Shown here one piece after another: positions 1 to 8,802 of a DNA stretch of 19,485 bases. Position numbers and translations under genes: made by a program. This stretch comes from Pyronema omphalodes (Eukaryota; Ascomycota; Pezizomycetes; Pezizales; Pyronemataceae): contig JAJJXM010000189.1 in NCBI GenBank assembly GCA_024516155.1, positions 1-19,485 on the forward strand. Reading direction: 5' to 3'. The notes beneath the pieces were generated by a model. It did no database searches. It was given only the letters and a program-made list of their open reading frames with translations, and had not been told where the DNA came from. Within the stretch, counting starts at the first letter, position 1, and the number at the start of each line of letters is the position of its first letter.

Positions 1-168
1 AAATGGGTTGGTAGTCTATTCACCCACAAGGCTTTGGCATGGCACCAGGAGCGTAGGAAGTCTATCCAAAAGCAAAACTTGAAAGACAATGGGCGGCATT
101 CTCTAGTGCGATTGAGGCAAGGTTTGAGGACAAGAGGGAAGCTCAGAAGGATGTGAAAAGGATCACAG
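1..168 (+). pseudogene. Outer element Gag fragment, N-terminal side, frameshifted
   Basis: Frame 1 from the first base reads as retrotransposon Gag (capsid-like) starting KWVGSLFTHKALAWHQERR. Around 88-90 the Gag-like reading moves to another frame, where WAAFSSAIEARFEDKREAQK follows, so a one-base indel has broken the gene. The fragment stops at 168, where element 1 begins. The Gag frame resumes in phase at 6590 after the duplicated target site. The W-x(n)-W-x2-F pattern with charged helices is typical of the retrotrans_gag family, whose capsid domain packages the genomic RNA. The true start lies left of the window. Confidence 0.75.
164..168. repeat. Target site duplication of element 1, left copy
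   Basis: CACAG directly precedes the TGTCAG end of the left LTR. The partner at 6585-6589 is CACTG, one mismatch. Counting one copy, the outer Gag frame runs straight through, which supports a 5-bp duplication with a later substitution. Confidence 0.75.
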
Positions 169-700
169 TGTCAGGGACACGAGAACGGACGTTCAAGGGA
201 CACACTGAACACTACCGGAAAGAGGGACTAGGCAGGTTCCGGAACGGGGAACGGCAGGACAAGGACCGAAGTGCTCGTCAGACGGACGGCACACTAAACA
301 GGGTCAGGGACAAGGACAAGAGTGACGTAGGACTTAGGAGAGGAATTCTTATATTAGGAGTCAGGAGAAGACACAAGACGTTCGATGGAGAATCTCGACA
401 ACGGGGAGGCAAGCCTCCTTATGTACAAAGGGGCGGCCAGCACTCTTGCTGGGCCGTCATACAATCATCGCTACATGAGCTTCCGTTCTCCATCGATTCA
501 ACTGCGACGCCACAGCTCTCCAGCTGGTGGTACGTCATCCATCATCAATCATTCTCTCAGTCAACATGGCACGGCACACACAACAACACAACAACACAAC
601 GGCAACACAACACGGCAAGACAACGGCACGATCTCAATCAACAACCACGACAACACAATGATGACGCAACACAACGGCTCGTCAGCCGTGTGCCGTGACA
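169..700 (-). repeat. Element 1 3' LTR (left copy), 532 bp
   Basis: On the - strand it begins TGTCACGGCA and ends CCTGACA. It aligns without gaps to 6053-6584 with two substitutions. U3 contains a CAACA-rich low-complexity stretch, read as GTTGT on the element strand. The + strand of this LTR is open for about 180 codons, but this is antisense low-complexity reading and is not called as a gene. Confidence 0.95.
574..614. repeat. CA/CAACA low-complexity repeat in element 1 LTR
   Basis: A short run of CACA and CAACA units lies in the U3 part of the LTR, with looser CAACA/CAAGA continuation to about 660. The same run occurs in the other LTR at 6458-6498. Confidence 0.7.
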
Positions 701-711
701 GTACCCCCCCG
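701..711 (-). other. Polypurine tract of element 1
   Basis: On the - strand, GGGGGGGTAC abuts the 3' LTR start TGTCACG. This is the expected place for the plus-strand cDNA primer. Element 2 has a G run ending in TAC in the same position. The Pol stop TAA (712-714) lies immediately upstream. Confidence 0.8.
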
Positions 712-1073
712 TTAGGCTCGAGTTCCTACGAGAGGAGAAAGTTTGTCTGGGTATAACTGGTGAAATCTCTCAGCGGCCTCAGTTTCGGATAGGTTCGTTT
801 CCGGTTCCCAGGTTGGAGAGTCATGGCCGGTCCACTTGACGAGGTACTGTAGGTTTCCTCTCGACCAACGGCTATCCAGAATTTCATCCACGAACCATTC
901 TTCTTCGCCGTCTACTACTACCGGTAGGGGCGGTGGAATAATCTGGCCAGGGAGGGGGTCCGAGGGGGCTGGGTTTAGTAGGGACACGGGGAAGGTCCTG
1001 TGGTGTTTCATGGTCTCCGGTATATCCAATTCATAGGCGTGGGATCCAATAGGTCGTAACACGGTGAAGGGGG
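712..1073 (-). pseudogene. Element 1 Pol, third segment: integrase C-terminus and chromodomain
   Basis: The frame continues integrase after a one-base change at the five-G run 1069-1073: LGPFTV-like reading followed by LRPIGSHAYELDIPETMKHH and then the VSLLNPA motif common at the end of chromoviral integrases. The chromodomain follows (EEEWFVDEILDSRWSRG, then LQYLVKWTGHDSPTWEPETNL). It has the aromatic and WEPE positions expected of a histone-methyl-lysine reader, which in chromoviruses steers integration towards heterochromatin. It ends at TAA 712-714, just before the polypurine tract. Its fusion to the integrase is lost in the present sequence because of the frame break. Confidence 0.85.
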
Positions 1074-2215
1074 CCTAGGTGTTTATTTTCTAGTTTCTTT
1101 GAGGGGCGGCGGGTTCTCAGGTTACGGGCGTCCAGCCATACCAGGTCTCCTGGTTTGAAGACAGGCGCGGGGAGTCGGGAATTGTCGGCGGCTTCTATGT
1201 GGCGGGCTTGGGCGTATTTCATTTCCGAACGTAAGACGTCATGGATGTGTGACATCCTTTCCGCCACCTCGTTCGCTTTCACTTCCTCAGGATTGTCGGT
1301 CCTGATTTCCAGTTCAAAAGAGCACTTGGGGTGTCGACCATATATAGCGTAGAACGGAGACAGCGACGTTGTATCCGATACTTGGTTATTTGCAGCAAAT
1401 TCTGCCAGTGGTAAAAATTTCTTCCAATCGTCTTGTAAATAACAGACGTAAGCGCGGAGATATTGCTCCGTAACCGCGTTAATTCTCTCTGTTTGGCCGT
1501 CGGTTTGGGGATGAAAGGCCGTACTCGTGGCAATTTCGATACCCATGCAATTCGCCAAGTGTTTCCAGAAATGGGCCACAAATTGCGGACCGCGGTCGGA
1601 CACTACTGTGTCTGGCAGGCCGTGTAGTTTGAACACATTTTCCAGGAAGAGTTGCGCGAAGCCTTCTGCGTCTATCGTGGAATGGCAGGGCACCAAGTGC
1701 CGCTGTTTCGTTAGTCGGCAAACGATCGCACATATTGCGTCGAAGCCTTCTGATGTCGGTAGTCCAGTAACAAAATCCACCGATATATTCTGCCAAGGGT
1801 GGTGCGGAACCGGTAGGGGCTTCAGGGTTCCATAGGGTGCGTGGCGGGTAGCCTTTGTTCTTTTACAGGTGTGGCAATTTCGGACGAATTGGTCCACATC
1901 TTTTCTCATCGAGGGCCAGTAATAATTCCTGGCGAGGAGTTCGAAAGTCTTCGCACGGCCCGGGTGTCCCATGGTGGGGGGGTCGTGGTGATCTTGCAGT
2001 AGTTTCAATCGTAGCTTATCCAGCGCGGGGACATAGAGGCAATCTCGGTAGTACAATCTGTTTTCTAACACGGAACAATCGGCGAGCGATATGTCCTTAC
2101 AGATTTGTGTGCCATCTTCCAGCATTCCCAACACTCGGTTGGGGAATGGATCTGTCTTGTAGGCCTCTGTGAACAGGAGGTCTACTTCGGAAGGTGCGAG
2201 TTTCATTGGCGGGGG
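1031..2215 (-). pseudogene. Element 1 Pol, second segment: integrase zinc finger and catalytic core
   Basis: The segment starts at the frame change in the five-G run 2211-2215 (first Met codon at 2206) and ends at TGA 1031-1033 because of a second change at 1069-1073. It holds the H-H-C-C zinc finger (HHDPPTMGH, then CHTC). The DDE core has its first Asp in SVDFVTGLP, the second in VVSDRG, and Glu in DGQTER, with 35 residues between the second Asp and Glu. The conserved but non-catalytic VDRxTK block reads VCRLTKQRH. The GPY/F-type C-terminal domain is cut by the frame break. All catalytic residues are present, so loss of function comes only from the flanking frame changes. Confidence 0.9.
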
Positions 2216-4451
2216 TCATGCATAACTGAAAGTTCTGTGGCTTCAGAACCGCTTGCTGGTTCGCCAGTATGCGTTCGTCTCCCTCTTCCGGGAGGTCGGC
2301 GGCTCTTCTTGTCAGGGCGTCCGGTTTTCCTCCCAACGTACCCGGTCGATAGGTGATCACAAAGTTAAACCGAGACAGGAACTCGGACCAGCGTGCTTGT
2401 CGTCTATTCAGCAGCTTTGTCGTCATAAAGTATTCAAGATTCTTGTGATCCGTCAATACTTTTATAGGGAAGGCGGAGCCCTCTAAGTGGGGACGCCATT
2501 CCTCAAAACAACGAACTATTGCCAGTAGTTCCTTGTCGTAGATTTCGTAGTTACATTCTGCCGGGGAATGCTTCTTGGAATAAAATGCGACGGGGTGTAA
2601 CACGTTATCGTCGTCGTATTGTGATAAAACTCCAGCGGACACATAGTCAGATGCGTCTGTTTCTACTACAATCGGTTTCTCGTAGTCGAAGTGCTTGAGG
2701 ATGGGTGCTGATGTAAATGCGTCCTTCAGTCGTTCGAAGGCGCTCTGCTGATCTTTACCCCAGACAAAGGGGATTGCTTTACCATCTTTCTTTTTGGTCA
2801 GAGCTGTAAGCGGGGAGACCACTTTTGAGTAGTCTTTGATAAATCTTCGGTAGAAATTCGCGAAGCCCAGGAACTCTTGGACCTGTTTCAAATTGGTTGG
2901 TTCCTTCCAATCTCTCACTGTGGCTACTTTGGAATCCATCATGCGCGCGCCGTCGCGGCCGATGTTGTAGCCCAGGTACTGTACTTCTGCCTTAGCAAAC
3001 TTACACTTTTCTGGCTTCAAGTGCAGTTTTTCTTGTTTGAGTCGTTCCAAGATCTTTCGGACGTGTGCGGTGTGATCGGACTTTGTTTCGGAGAATACGA
3101 GGATATCGTCCAAGTATGCTGTACAAAACTGGTCTAGGTATGGTCTCAGGACATCATTTATAAATGCCTGGAAATCGGCAGGCGCGTTGGTGAGCCCAAA
3201 AGGCATCACTTTCGATTCAAACAGGCCGTACCGTGTGCGGAAGGCCGTCTTCCATTCTTCGCCTTCTGCCATTCTGATAAGATTATAAGCGCTGCGGACA
3301 TCAAGGGTCGTAAAGTATTGAGCTTTGGAAAGATTCATCATCGTTTCCTGTATCAATGGCAGCGGGTACCGGTTCTTCTCGGTACCTTCATTCAGTCTTC
3401 GGTAGTCGACACACAGGCGTAGGGATCCGTCTGATTTCTTCACGAATAATATCGGCGAGGCGGGTGGTGATTGGGAGCGTTGTATAAATCCTTTCTCCAA
3501 ATTCTCATCGAGCCATGTTTTCAGCGTCTGCAACTCGTTGCGTGACAGCGAGTATAACGGGCCAAAGGGCGGAACGAATCCCTCTTTCAGTGGGATCTTG
3601 TGGTCGTAGGGTCGGTGCGGGGGAAGTTCCTTCGCGTTGACCTCCTTGAATAAATCGAGGTAGTCATGATACTCCTCGGGGATCATGTCTTTCAGTTCGT
3701 CGTCCGTGAGGGGGGGCTTGTCTTGTAGGGCGACGGTGATCTTGTCCAACGATAGCGAGAACACTGTCAGGCTTTCGTCTTCTACCATTTCCTTGAAGTC
3801 GGTGATGGTTAGACTTGAGATCTCTATTGGGGGTTCGTCCGGGGGGTCGGGGACCGAGTCTTCCAACTCCGGCAAGGGGTTTGTGTCGGGCTCGTGGACA
3901 GCGGGAGGGGGCCTTGAGTCCAGGACCTCGACACCGGTTGTGCTCACAGGCAACGGGGTGCAGTTCCTTAGGCAGTATTCGGAGTCGAAGCTTACAGTGT
4001 TGGAACTGAAGCTTATGGTTACATCGTGTTTTTTCAACCAGGGGATACCCAACACCACCGGGTAGTGACCCAGCTTGGTGACAAACATGGGAAGGGTTTC
4101 CGAGTGACCATTGATGGTACACTCTACTTGGGCGAGGTGTGTTATTTTTCCTGAGGATATGGGGCGGCCGTCGATAACTTCGACCGTTCGGGCGGTGGAT
4201 AGGGGGGTTAGGGGGAGTTTGTGATGGCGGGCGAAATTGCGGTCAACAAAGGCGATACCAGTGGCGCCGCAGTCAACGAGCGCTACTGTTTTCACGGAGC
4301 GGTTATTGGAAAACAAGGAACAGGAGAGGACAAGGTGTTTGCATTCTAACTTTCCAGTAAAACTTGCGCCCGATAATAGCAATGTATCAGCAATAATAGT
4401 ATTCCCACCAGCGGCAGAGCCATCTTCTTGCAGCTGGTTTATTCTTTTCCC
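2097..4451 (-). pseudogene. Element 1 Pol, first segment: protease, RT and RNase H
   Basis: Translation would enter this frame by -1 slippage at 4445-4451, before the Gag stop. Order (residues counted from the TTG codon at 4382): aspartic protease with LVDCGATG (about 37-39) and the flap-side VVLGIPWLKKHDV; RT with the VMPFGLTNAPADFQ block and catalytic YLDD at about 423-426; RNase H with TDASD, DKELLAI, TDHKNL and PDALTR, the four acidic positions. The protease active site is D-C-G rather than the usual D-S/T-G. The frame runs into non-homologous sequence after about 2215 and stops at 2097, while integrase continues in another frame. RT and RNase H motifs look intact. Confidence 0.9.
4407..4451 (-). 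promoter_or_regulatory. -1 programmed ribosomal frameshift signal, element 1 Gag-Pol
   Basis: In the Gag frame the heptamer reads G GGA AAA (4451-4445), the X XXY YYZ pattern. A 6-nt spacer that includes the Gag stop (TAA, 4441-4439) is followed by a hairpin. ACCAGC (4438-4433) pairs with GCTGGT (4412-4407), extended by GCA/TGC after one mismatch. The Pol frame is exactly -1 relative to Gag and is open through the site. The expected outcome is Gag as the main product and a minor Gag-Pol fusion. Confidence 0.85.
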
Positions 4452-5785
4452 GACACTTCTTCTTCAGCATCCACTAATTCCACGCTCGCCACTTTAACAT
4501 TCGTCTTGGCGGGGCACGACGCAGCCATGTGGCCGAGGCCACCGCAGTAGAGGCAACGTCCTTCTGATAGGCGGGTCGCGCGCTCCTGTGCCGACAGTTT
4601 CTGACGGGGTCCCTGGGCCGGGGTTTGCTTGCTGGAGGAGGCGGTGGTGGCTTGGGTAGCGGGGGTGGGGCGACTGGTGGTGGGGGTGGCGGTGGTAGTG
4701 GTCTTAACTTGGCCGCGGTTGGTACGCAGCTTGCGGAGGTTTTCAAGTGCCCTTAATTGGGAGTCCAATTTTTGACACTGCTCGACGAATTCGTGCATCG
4801 TGGTGGTGGGCGGGGCACCAACCAACTTCTCGTGTAGCTCAAGGGACAGGCCGTTATGCAGGGCATCCATGGTGGCGGCTTCGTCCCAGCCTAACTCTGC
4901 GACTAGGCGGGAGAACTCTGCGTAGTAGTCCGAAAATTCGCGGTTGTTCTGTCGGAGATTCTGTAGTTTGAAACGAGCCGTTGCGCGCTCGTCCGGGTCT
5001 CCGAAGGTACGCTGTAAAATTTTAATGACGTCCTCGACGTCGTTGAGAGCCCAGCGGTTGCCGTTTTCCTTGATGTAAGGAAGAATCTGATCCAGGGCGC
5101 GTCCGCGGAGGCGGCCCATGGCGTAAGAAATCCGTTTATGGGGGGTCGGGAAACGTAGTTCATCGCTCACTAACTTGATACGAAGCAAGGAGACAAAGCG
5201 GCGGAGGTCCTCCCTGTTGGACCCGTCGAAGGTTGGCGGATCCGAGATTTTGTCTCCAGTTACGCGGATGCCGGGGGAGGCGGGTAGCGCGTTGATTAGC
5301 TCACGCTGGCGGGTGAGTTCTTTCTCGTAGTAGTGGATTTCGTTTGTATCGGCTTGCTCCTCCGGGGTTAGGAGGATCTCGGGGTCACGGGGGGGGGGTC
5401 TAGGAATTGGTGCGATTATCGCGGGGGCGGGGGCTGCGGCTGCGGCTGTGGTAGGGGGTGCGGCGGCTCGCGGTGCTGGTTCTGGGCCGTTCGGGTAGAC
5501 CTGGACGGAGCCAGTCTGGATCACGACAGGAGGAATGGGAGCAGGGGTGGGAGCTTCCGGAGCGCGGCAGGCGACAGGGCTGGATACCCGAGTGCTGTTA
5601 CGAGAGCCGGGGGGTTCCGCGAGGTCGTTTAGGAGGTAACCCGTGGGGTGGTCCTGAGCGTCTAAAATGGATTGTGCGAGTTGTTTTGTAAAGGTGAGCG
5701 GTTCGTGGCCGTCGGGGAACTGGGTCATGGCGGCGGCGTTCACAATTTGTTGCCAGTGGCCTTCGTCAATAAGTTTAATATGCAT
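4439..5785 (-). CDS. gag: Element 1 Gag (capsid and nucleocapsid)
   Basis: This is the structural protein that forms the virus-like particle and packages RNA. The frame is open from 5944, but the first in-frame ATG is at 5785 (MHIKLIDEGHWQQ), giving about 448 residues. A Pro/Ala-rich stretch comes first. The retrotrans_gag helical domain follows (RFVSLLRIKL through FGDPDERATARFKLQNLRQ and the DYYAEFSRLV motif), then a Thr-rich linker and one zinc knuckle CLYCGGLGHMAASC (C-x2-C-x4-H-x4-C) near the C-terminus. It ends EEVSGKE. An 80-codon frame just upstream (6017-5775) may be the original N-terminus, in which case this gene too has lost one frame step. The product and strand are certain; the start is not. 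Confidence 0.85.
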   Translation of the reverse strand: MHIKLIDEGHWQQIVNAAAMTQFPDGHEPLTFTKQLAQSILDAQDHPTGYLLNDLAEPPGSRNSTRVSSPVACRAPEAPTPAPIPPVVIQTGSVQVYPNGPEPAPRAAAPPTTAAAAAPAPAIIAPIPRPPPRDPEILLTPEEQADTNEIHYYEKELTRQRELINALPASPGIRVTGDKISDPPTFDGSNREDLRRFVSLLRIKLVSDELRFPTPHKRISYAMGRLRGRALDQILPYIKENGNRWALNDVEDVIKILQRTFGDPDERATARFKLQNLRQNNREFSDYYAEFSRLVAELGWDEAATMDALHNGLSLELHEKLVGAPPTTTMHEFVEQCQKLDSQLRALENLRKLRTNRGQVKTTTTATPTTSRPTPATQATTASSSKQTPAQGPRQKLSAQERATRLSEGRCLYCGGLGHMAASCPAKTNVKVASVELVDAEEEVSGKE

Positions 5786-6017
5786 CCTGGCGGGCTCTGA
5801 GGATTGGCTTGAGTCTGATGGTGCGGCGGATGTGCTCCTGATAGGTGTAGTCCTGGAGTTGCCAGCGGACCACAAGGTAGCAGTTATTTTCTGCTCGTCG
5901 GACGGTTCTTCGCACTGCGCCAGCGAATCTGTCGGGGATCCCAAAGGTTTCGTACAAGGTGTGTGTTTTGAGAGCTTGCTTTAGTGCGTGGGTCCAGGCA
6001 GAACCGGTGCGGTTCAT
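5775..6017 (-). pseudogene. Possible Gag N-terminus in a different frame, or an upstream ORF
   Basis: The first ATG after the primer site opens an 80-codon frame (MNRTGSAWTHALKQALKTH to LRARQDAY) whose TAA at 5777-5775 lies inside the first codons of the Gag ATG at 5785. The product looks protein-like (balanced charge; VVRWQLQDY, RRTIRLKPIL), unlike the low-complexity Gag-frame reading opposite it. Two readings are possible. It may be the true Gag start separated by a one-base change near 5777, or a real upstream ORF that tunes Gag initiation. I favour the first, modestly. Confidence 0.45.
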
Positions 6018-6041
6018 GCGTGTCGGTTGAATAGTTAATCG

Positions 6042-6050
6042 ATCGAACGT
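6042..6050 (-). other. Self-primer binding site of element 1
   Basis: Two nt inside the 5' LTR the - strand reads ACGTTCGAT. There is no TGG start for a tRNA primer. The same LTR holds the exact complement ATCGAACGT (- strand 6270-6262), 39 nt downstream of the first T of a TATA-like TACATAA. This fits self-priming as in Tf1, where the 5' end of the mRNA anneals to the primer site. Confidence 0.6.
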
Positions 6051-6052
6051 AA

Positions 6053-6584
6053 TGTCAGGGACACGAGAACGGACGTTCAAGGGACACACTGAACACTACC
6101 GGAAAGAGGGACTAGGCAGGTTCCGGAACGGGGAACGGCAGGACAAGGACCGAAGTGCTCGTCAGACGGACGGCACACTAAACAGGGACAGGGACAAGGA
6201 CAAGAGTGACGTAGGACTTAGGAGAGGAATTCTTATATTAGGAGTCAGGAGAAGACACAAGACGTTCGATGGAGAATCTCGACAACGGGGAGGCAAGCCT
6301 CCTTATGTACAAAGGGGCGGCCAGCACTCTTGCTGGGCCGTCATACAATCATCGCTACATGAGCTTCCGTTCTCCATCGATTCAACTGCGACGCCACAGC
6401 TCTCCAGCTGGTGGTACGTCATCCATCATCAATCATTCTCTCAGTCAACATGGCACGGCACACACAACAACACAACAACACAACGGCAACACAACACGGC
6501 AAGACAACGGCACGATCTCAATCAACAACCACGACAACACAATGATGACGCAACACAACAGCTCGTCAGCCGTGTGCCGTGACA
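6053..6584 (-). repeat. Element 1 5' LTR (right copy), 532 bp
   Basis: This is the partner of 169-700, with two differences. As the 5' LTR of a - strand element it should hold the promoter. Candidates are TACATAA (6309-6303) followed by the putative RNA start near 6270, and a second TATA-like TAATATAAG near 6240-6232. Confidence 0.95.
6303..6309 (-). promoter_or_regulatory. TATA-like box in element 1 5' LTR
   Basis: GTACATAAGGAG on the - strand resembles GTATATAAGGGG in element 2's LTR at the equivalent place. It lies 39 nt upstream of the sequence complementary to the primer site. An alternative TATA (TAATATAAG) about 70 nt further downstream cannot be excluded. The other LTR carries the same box at 419-425. 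Confidence 0.5.
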
Positions 6585-6589
6585 CACTG
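6585..6589. repeat. Target site duplication of element 1, right copy
   Basis: CACTG follows the LTR end GTGACA; the left copy is CACAG. One mismatch. Confidence 0.7.
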
Positions 6590-6807
6590 AGCTTCAATAT
6601 GATGGTGATATCGATGACTATATCACTAAGTTGGAGGATTTAAATATGCGAGTTGGGGCATTGGGACCTATGTACAGAAATGTCATATGGGAGGCTATGA
6701 CCCCAGCTATTAAGTAAATGGTTTATCAGAGATATGGTGGAATTCCTAATGAGGACAGTACCCTAATTGATGCAGTAAAGGATGCTGCGCATGTGATTGA
6801 GGCATAA
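6590..6807 (+). pseudogene. Outer element Gag fragment, C-terminal side
   Basis: It resumes in phase after the target duplication with ELQYDGDIDDYITKLEDLN and MYRNVIWEAMTPAIK, a Gag capsid reading. It is stopped by TAA at 6715-6717, continues as MVYQRYGGIPNEDSTLIDAV to a second TAA at 6805-6807, and then loses Gag similarity. No CCHC knuckle follows, so the nucleocapsid part and the front of the protease were deleted. The following Pol frame is in a different phase. Confidence 0.75.
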
Positions 6808-8802
6808 AAATCACTTTGCTGCAGAATCATTTGAAGTCGCTCCACTAGATAGCGACTGCGACGCTATCCTTCCATATTGGTGGATGGCTCAACATCAGCC
6901 TTGCAACCTCTGGGGAGATCAGAATCAGATCTCGTTCACCTCCTCACGTTGCAAAGAGAAGTGCACTAAGGCGCAAGCCAGTGCCTTCTCCCTCCAGGTC
7001 GACAAACATGTACTCGACCATCCAGAAGCCTTAATTTTAGGCCATGTCTCATCATTATCGACCACAGAAGAATTGTCAGAGGCACTTCAACAAGTCCCTG
7101 AGAAATTTCGTGGTTGGATTAATATCATGACAAAGGAAGCAGCAGATAGGCTTCCTGAACACAAACCCTATGACCATGCAATTGACCTGAAAGAAGGAGA
7201 GACTCCTCCTTGGGGACCTGTCTACGCTCTTAACGAAGTTGAGCTTGAGACACTCAGAGAATGGTTGAAAGATATGCTGCGTACTGGAAAAATCAGACCC
7301 TCCAAGTCACCAGCAGCAGCTCCTATTCTCTTCGTCCCAAAGGCCCATGGCAGAGGTCTCAGGTTATGTGTTGACTATCGGGGCATAAACAAAATAACAA
7401 TTGCCAACCGATACCCGCTCCAACTCATGTCAGAATTACAAGACAGAGTTAGAGGAGCGAAAATATTTACGAAGATGGATCTGAAGAATGGATACCATCT
7501 AATAAGAATAAAGGAAGGAGATGAGTGGAAAACGGCTTTTAGGTGCCGATATGGATTATATGAATTTTTGGTTATGCCTTTTGGGTTGAGCAATGCTCCG
7601 GCTACATTTCAGGATATGATGAATCATATCTTTAGGGATATGTTGGACCAAGGAGTTATTGCATATATTGATGATGTACTCATCTATGCGGAGACGGAAG
7701 AAAAGCATGACGAGTTGGTTAAAGAAGTATTAAAAAGGTTGGAAGAAAATGGATTGGTTATATCACCGGAAAAATGTGTCTGGGGACAAAGGAAAGTGGA
7801 ATTTCTGGGATATATAATAAGTGAAAATGGGATTGAAATGGCTAAGGACAAGGTGGAAACCGTCCTTATATGGGAAGCCCAAAAGTCCTTGAAGGAAGTA
7901 CAAGGCTTTCTTGGATTCGCTAACTTCTATCGGAGATTCATTAAGGACTTCTCAAGAATATGTCGTCCTCTTACAGAATCTACGAAAGGCGATCCAAAGA
8001 AATGGGAATGGACTGTTGCGATGGAACTAGCATTTGACGAGCTGAAGAGACGATTCACTACAGCACCAATCTTGCATCATTTTGATCCAAGAAAGGTCTG
8101 TATTGTTGAAACTGATGCTTCTGATTTTGCTTTAGGCGCAGTTCTATCCCAGAAAGGGGATGATGGGAAGTTGCATCCAATTGCTTTCCATTCAAGAAAA
8201 TTCACTCCTGCTGAAATTAATTATGAGATTCACGACAAAGAGCTATTGGCTATTGTTGACTCATTTAAAGTATGGAGAAGATATCTTGAAGGGGCAATGT
8301 TTACTGTGGAAGTGTACAGCGACCACCAAAACCTGGAGTACTTCACAACAACAAAAGTACTCAATCGACGTCAAGCTAGATGGGCTCAAGAGCTTGCTGG
8401 CGTTGACTTCAAAATTTATTACAGACCCGGGGTTAAGAATGGGAAACCTGATGCTCTATCTAGGCGTCCGGAGTTCCGCCCTGAAAAGGGGGGAGGTGAA
8501 GATCAGCCGATTACGACGATCCTACATAAGAATCATTTTGCATCAATTTCGTCAATCAGCAGTGCTAGAGAAGGAACATCTTTTCTTATTTCTTCAGCGC
8601 GTCTTTCCTCTATTCCCTTGGTTAAATGGTCAGCAGAATTTTTGAAGATGGTTAAGGAAGCTGGAAAACTGGATCAGATATACGTGGAGGCAACAAAGAG
8701 AATAAAGGAACCACTGACGATAGAGGACGGCATACTCTATCGAAAACAAAAACTATGGGTACCAAAGGATTTGGTAAATACGGATCTTGAATCCGAACAT
8801 GA
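6808..8802 (+). pseudogene. Outer element Pol: protease remnant, RT, RNase H and integrase start
   Basis: The frame is open from about 6797 and runs without a stop to the element 2 junction at 8802. It begins with a protease C-terminal remnant (ESFEVAPLDSDCDAILPYW) lacking the catalytic Asp triad. RT follows (KSPAAAPILFVPKA, LRLCVDYRGINK, VMPFGLSNAPATFQ) with YIDD at 7664-7675. RNase H has TDASD, DKELLAI, SDHQNL and PDALSR. The integrase leader ends at LWVPKDLVNTDLESEHD, where element 2 enters, with the rest of integrase resuming at 16648. The RT and RNase H signatures are intact despite the decay elsewhere. There is no usable start codon because of the upstream deletion. Confidence 0.9.
8798..8802. 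repeat. Target site duplication of element 2, left copy (CATGA)
   Basis: CATGA precedes TGTCAAAA at the LTR edge and is repeated exactly at 16648-16652. Counting one copy restores the outer integrase phase. Confidence 0.95.

Larger units (their letters stand above)
169..6584 (-). mobile_element. Element 1: Ty3/gypsy chromovirus, 6416 bp, young but frameshifted
   Basis: It is bounded by two 532-bp LTRs in direct orientation with TG...CA ends that differ only at 304/6188 (t/a) and 676/6560 (g/a), about 99.6% identity. The internal region on the - strand holds, in order, a primer site, Gag with a CCHC knuckle, protease, RT, RNase H, integrase and chromodomain, then a G-rich polypurine tract. 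A -1 frameshift signal links Gag to Pol. Pol itself is broken by two one-base frame changes, both at runs of five G (+ strand), and Gag may carry a third. The element was inserted antisense into the outer gag. Confidence 0.95.

Noticed and set aside
153..756. Overlapping + strand frames of 181 and 123 codons, and their copies at 6052-6643
   Set aside because: They lie on the antisense strand of the element 1 LTR, are Gln/Asn/Thr/His-rich from CAACA low complexity, and overlap each other. There is no domain.
2097..2215. Programmed frameshift between RNase H and integrase of element 1
   Set aside because: There is no slippery heptamer or hairpin like the Gag-Pol ones. The shift lies at a five-base G run and a second similar break follows, so indels or errors are simpler.
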